Part shown: positions 5,131 through 5,836 of the stretch, piece after piece
Layout: every line of letters begins with the position of its first letter
Position numbering within the stretch: position 1 is the stretch's first letter
Origin: an uncultured Oscillospiraceae bacterium
Lineage (GTDB): Bacteria; Bacillota_A; Clostridia; Oscillospirales; Oscillospiraceae
Assembly (NCBI GenBank): GCA_910579155.1
Contig: CAJTTS010000165.1
Span: forward strand, 1 to 5,836
Direction of reading: 5' to 3'
Length of the DNA stretch: 5,836 bases
The notes under the pieces: generated by a model
What the model saw: the letters and a program-made list of their open reading frames with translations, nothing else
Database searches by the model: none
Told to the model about the DNA's origin: nothing
Made by a program: the position numbers and the translations under genes

Positions 5131-5153
5131 GCCCTTCCTTCGCTTAGAAGGGC
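5131..5153 (-). repeat. Hairpin at the ssb-rpsR junction
   Basis: GCCCTTC (5131-5137) and GAAGGGC (5147-5153) form a 7-bp stem with a nine-base loop that contains the ssb stop codon. No T-run follows on the minus strand, so it is not a classical terminator. It could slow exonucleases or mark an RNA processing point between ssb and rpsR. Confidence 0.45.
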
Positions 5154-5647
5154 AGATCGCCGTCGTCGTCGGCCAGCTCCGAGAACTGGTCGCCCCCCGA
5201 CGGGATGCCGTAATCGGCAGCGGGGGCTGGGGCCGCGGGACGGCTGGGTTGGCCGCCGTAGCCGCCGCCGTAATTCCCGCCATAGCTGCCGCCCCGATCC
5301 CCGGAGTAGCTGCTGTCGCCGTCCCGCTTGGAGTCGCCGAAATAGACGTTGTCCGCCACCACCTCGGCGGAGCGGCGCTTGTTGCCCTCCTTGTCGGTCC
5401 AGTCGCGGATTTGCAGACGGCCCTCCACCACGGCCATACGGCCCCGGGTGAAGTAGCGGGAAACGAACTCGCCGGTACCGCGCCAGGCCACCACGTCGAT
5501 CCAGTCGGTGGCCCGCTCGCCGGTGGTCTTGTCCCGGAAATCCCGGTCAACCGCCAGGGTAAAGGTGGACACCGGGGTACCGGTCTGGGTATGGCGCAGT
5601 TCCGGGTCACGGGCCAGACGGCCCATGATTACAATGTGATTGAGCAT
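5144..5647 (-). CDS. ssb: Single-stranded DNA-binding protein
   Basis: The 167-residue protein binds single-stranded DNA at replication forks and repair sites. The OB fold (about 1-105) is clear: MLNHIVIMGRLARDPELRHT, VSTFTLAVDRDFRDK, DWIDVVAWRGTGEFV and VEGRLQIRDW. Residues 106-150 are a disordered Gly/Tyr/Ser- then Pro/Ala-rich linker. The last residues, DDDGDLPF, are the acidic tip that recruits partner proteins such as RecO, PriA and exonucleases in studied bacteria. Length and layout match the main replicative SSB of Firmicutes rather than a short phage or competence paralogue. The ATG at 5647 follows GGGGGAG (5654-5660). It is co-transcribed with S6 and S18, an arrangement conserved in Firmicutes. 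Confidence 0.97.
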   Translation of the reverse strand: MLNHIVIMGRLARDPELRHTQTGTPVSTFTLAVDRDFRDKTTGERATDWIDVVAWRGTGEFVSRYFTRGRMAVVEGRLQIRDWTDKEGNKRRSAEVVADNVYFGDSKRDGDSSYSGDRGGSYGGNYGGGYGGQPSRPAAPAPAADYGIPSGGDQFSELADDDGDLPF

Positions 5648-5661
5648 TTTGTGCTCCCCCT

Positions 5662-5836
5662 TCAGTCTTCCTTGCTGACGATGATGGAGCGCATGACGCT
5701 GACGTTGATGCGCATGAGACGATCCAGCTCAGCGGGGAACGCGGGGTCGGCGGAGAAAGTCATCAGGACGTAGTAGCCCTCTTCCAGATCGTTGATGGGG
5801 TAGGCCAGACGGCGCTTGCCCCACTCGTCCACCTCG
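5662..5836 (-). CDS. rpsF: 30S ribosomal protein bS6, C-terminal part (5' end outside window)
   Basis: The last 57 codons are present, running off the right edge; the stop TGA is at 5662-5664. They read EVDEWGKRRLAYPINDLEEG, then YYVLMTFSADPAFPAELDRL and end in VMRSIIVSKED. The W-G-K-R-R-L-A-Y-P-I and E-G-Y-Y segments are diagnostic of S6. S6 is about 95 residues long, so roughly 38 N-terminal residues are missing. S6 pairs with S18 on the 30S platform, and both genes lie in this operon. In other Firmicutes an S6:S18 complex can bind the operon leader, but that leader lies outside the window. Only 14 bases separate its stop from the ssb ATG. Confidence 0.96.
   Translation of the reverse strand, partial: EVDEWGKRRLAYPINDLEEGYYVLMTFSADPAFPAELDRLMRINVSVMRSIIVSKED

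Noticed and set aside
5240..5300. GC-rich repetitive stretch within ssb
   Set aside because: It encodes the Gly/Tyr-rich flexible linker normal for SSB and is not an independent repeat array or CRISPR.
4915..5610. Ala/Pro/Arg-rich minus-strand frame running through ssb and rpsR in another register
   Set aside because: It overlaps two certain genes on the same strand, and its low-complexity sequence is typical of a GC-rich off-frame reading.

Overview
The window looks like a chromosomal stretch from a GC-rich member of the Clostridia (Firmicutes). An Oscillospiraceae/Ruminococcaceae-type gut bacterium is the most likely source. The clues are strong AGGAGG-type ribosome binding sites, the order rpsF-ssb-rpsR, a zinc-ligand (Cys-containing) S18, an ECF sigma gene followed by a membrane anti-sigma-like gene, and high third-position GC. 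No species can be named from the sequence alone.

Layout from left to right. Positions 1-293 carry no intact gene. They hold a 34-codon minus-strand relic that resembles the N-terminus of an IS4-type transposase, plus two near-identical 14-bp direct repeats. Positions 294-1139 (minus) encode an ECF sigma factor with an unusual ~90-residue Cys-containing C-terminal extension. It has its own AT-rich leader and a good SigA-type promoter around 1228-1256. Positions 1472-3041 (minus) form a two-gene unit: a GTG-started ECF sigma factor (158 aa), followed after one base by a single-pass membrane protein (363 aa) that is probably its anti-sigma/sensor partner. An ECF-type promoter (TGCAAC, 17 bp, CGTGTTATA) lies just upstream and suggests autoregulation. 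Between 1140 and 1471 there are also repeated ATGACAG heptamers and a short out-of-frame coding-like stretch behind the anti-sigma gene.

Divergent from that unit, 3229-3972 (plus) encodes a NYN-domain putative ribonuclease with a C-terminal OST-HTH/LOTUS-like domain. It has its own extended -10 promoter and ends at a strong hairpin terminator shared with the convergent gene at 4012-4692 (minus). That gene encodes a TVP38/TMEM64 (DedA-like) membrane protein with its own extended -10 promoter. The right end (4859-5836, minus) is the conserved rpsF (3' part)-ssb-rpsR operon, closed by a 14-bp-stem hairpin.

Functionally the window combines housekeeping translation/replication genes (S6, SSB, S18) with accessory envelope-stress-type regulation (two ECF sigma factors, one with a membrane partner). 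I see no complete previously undescribed system. The least explained parts are the Cys/His-rich tail of the anti-sigma-like protein, the out-of-frame stretch after it, the extended sigma factor without a partner, and several unassigned palindromes.
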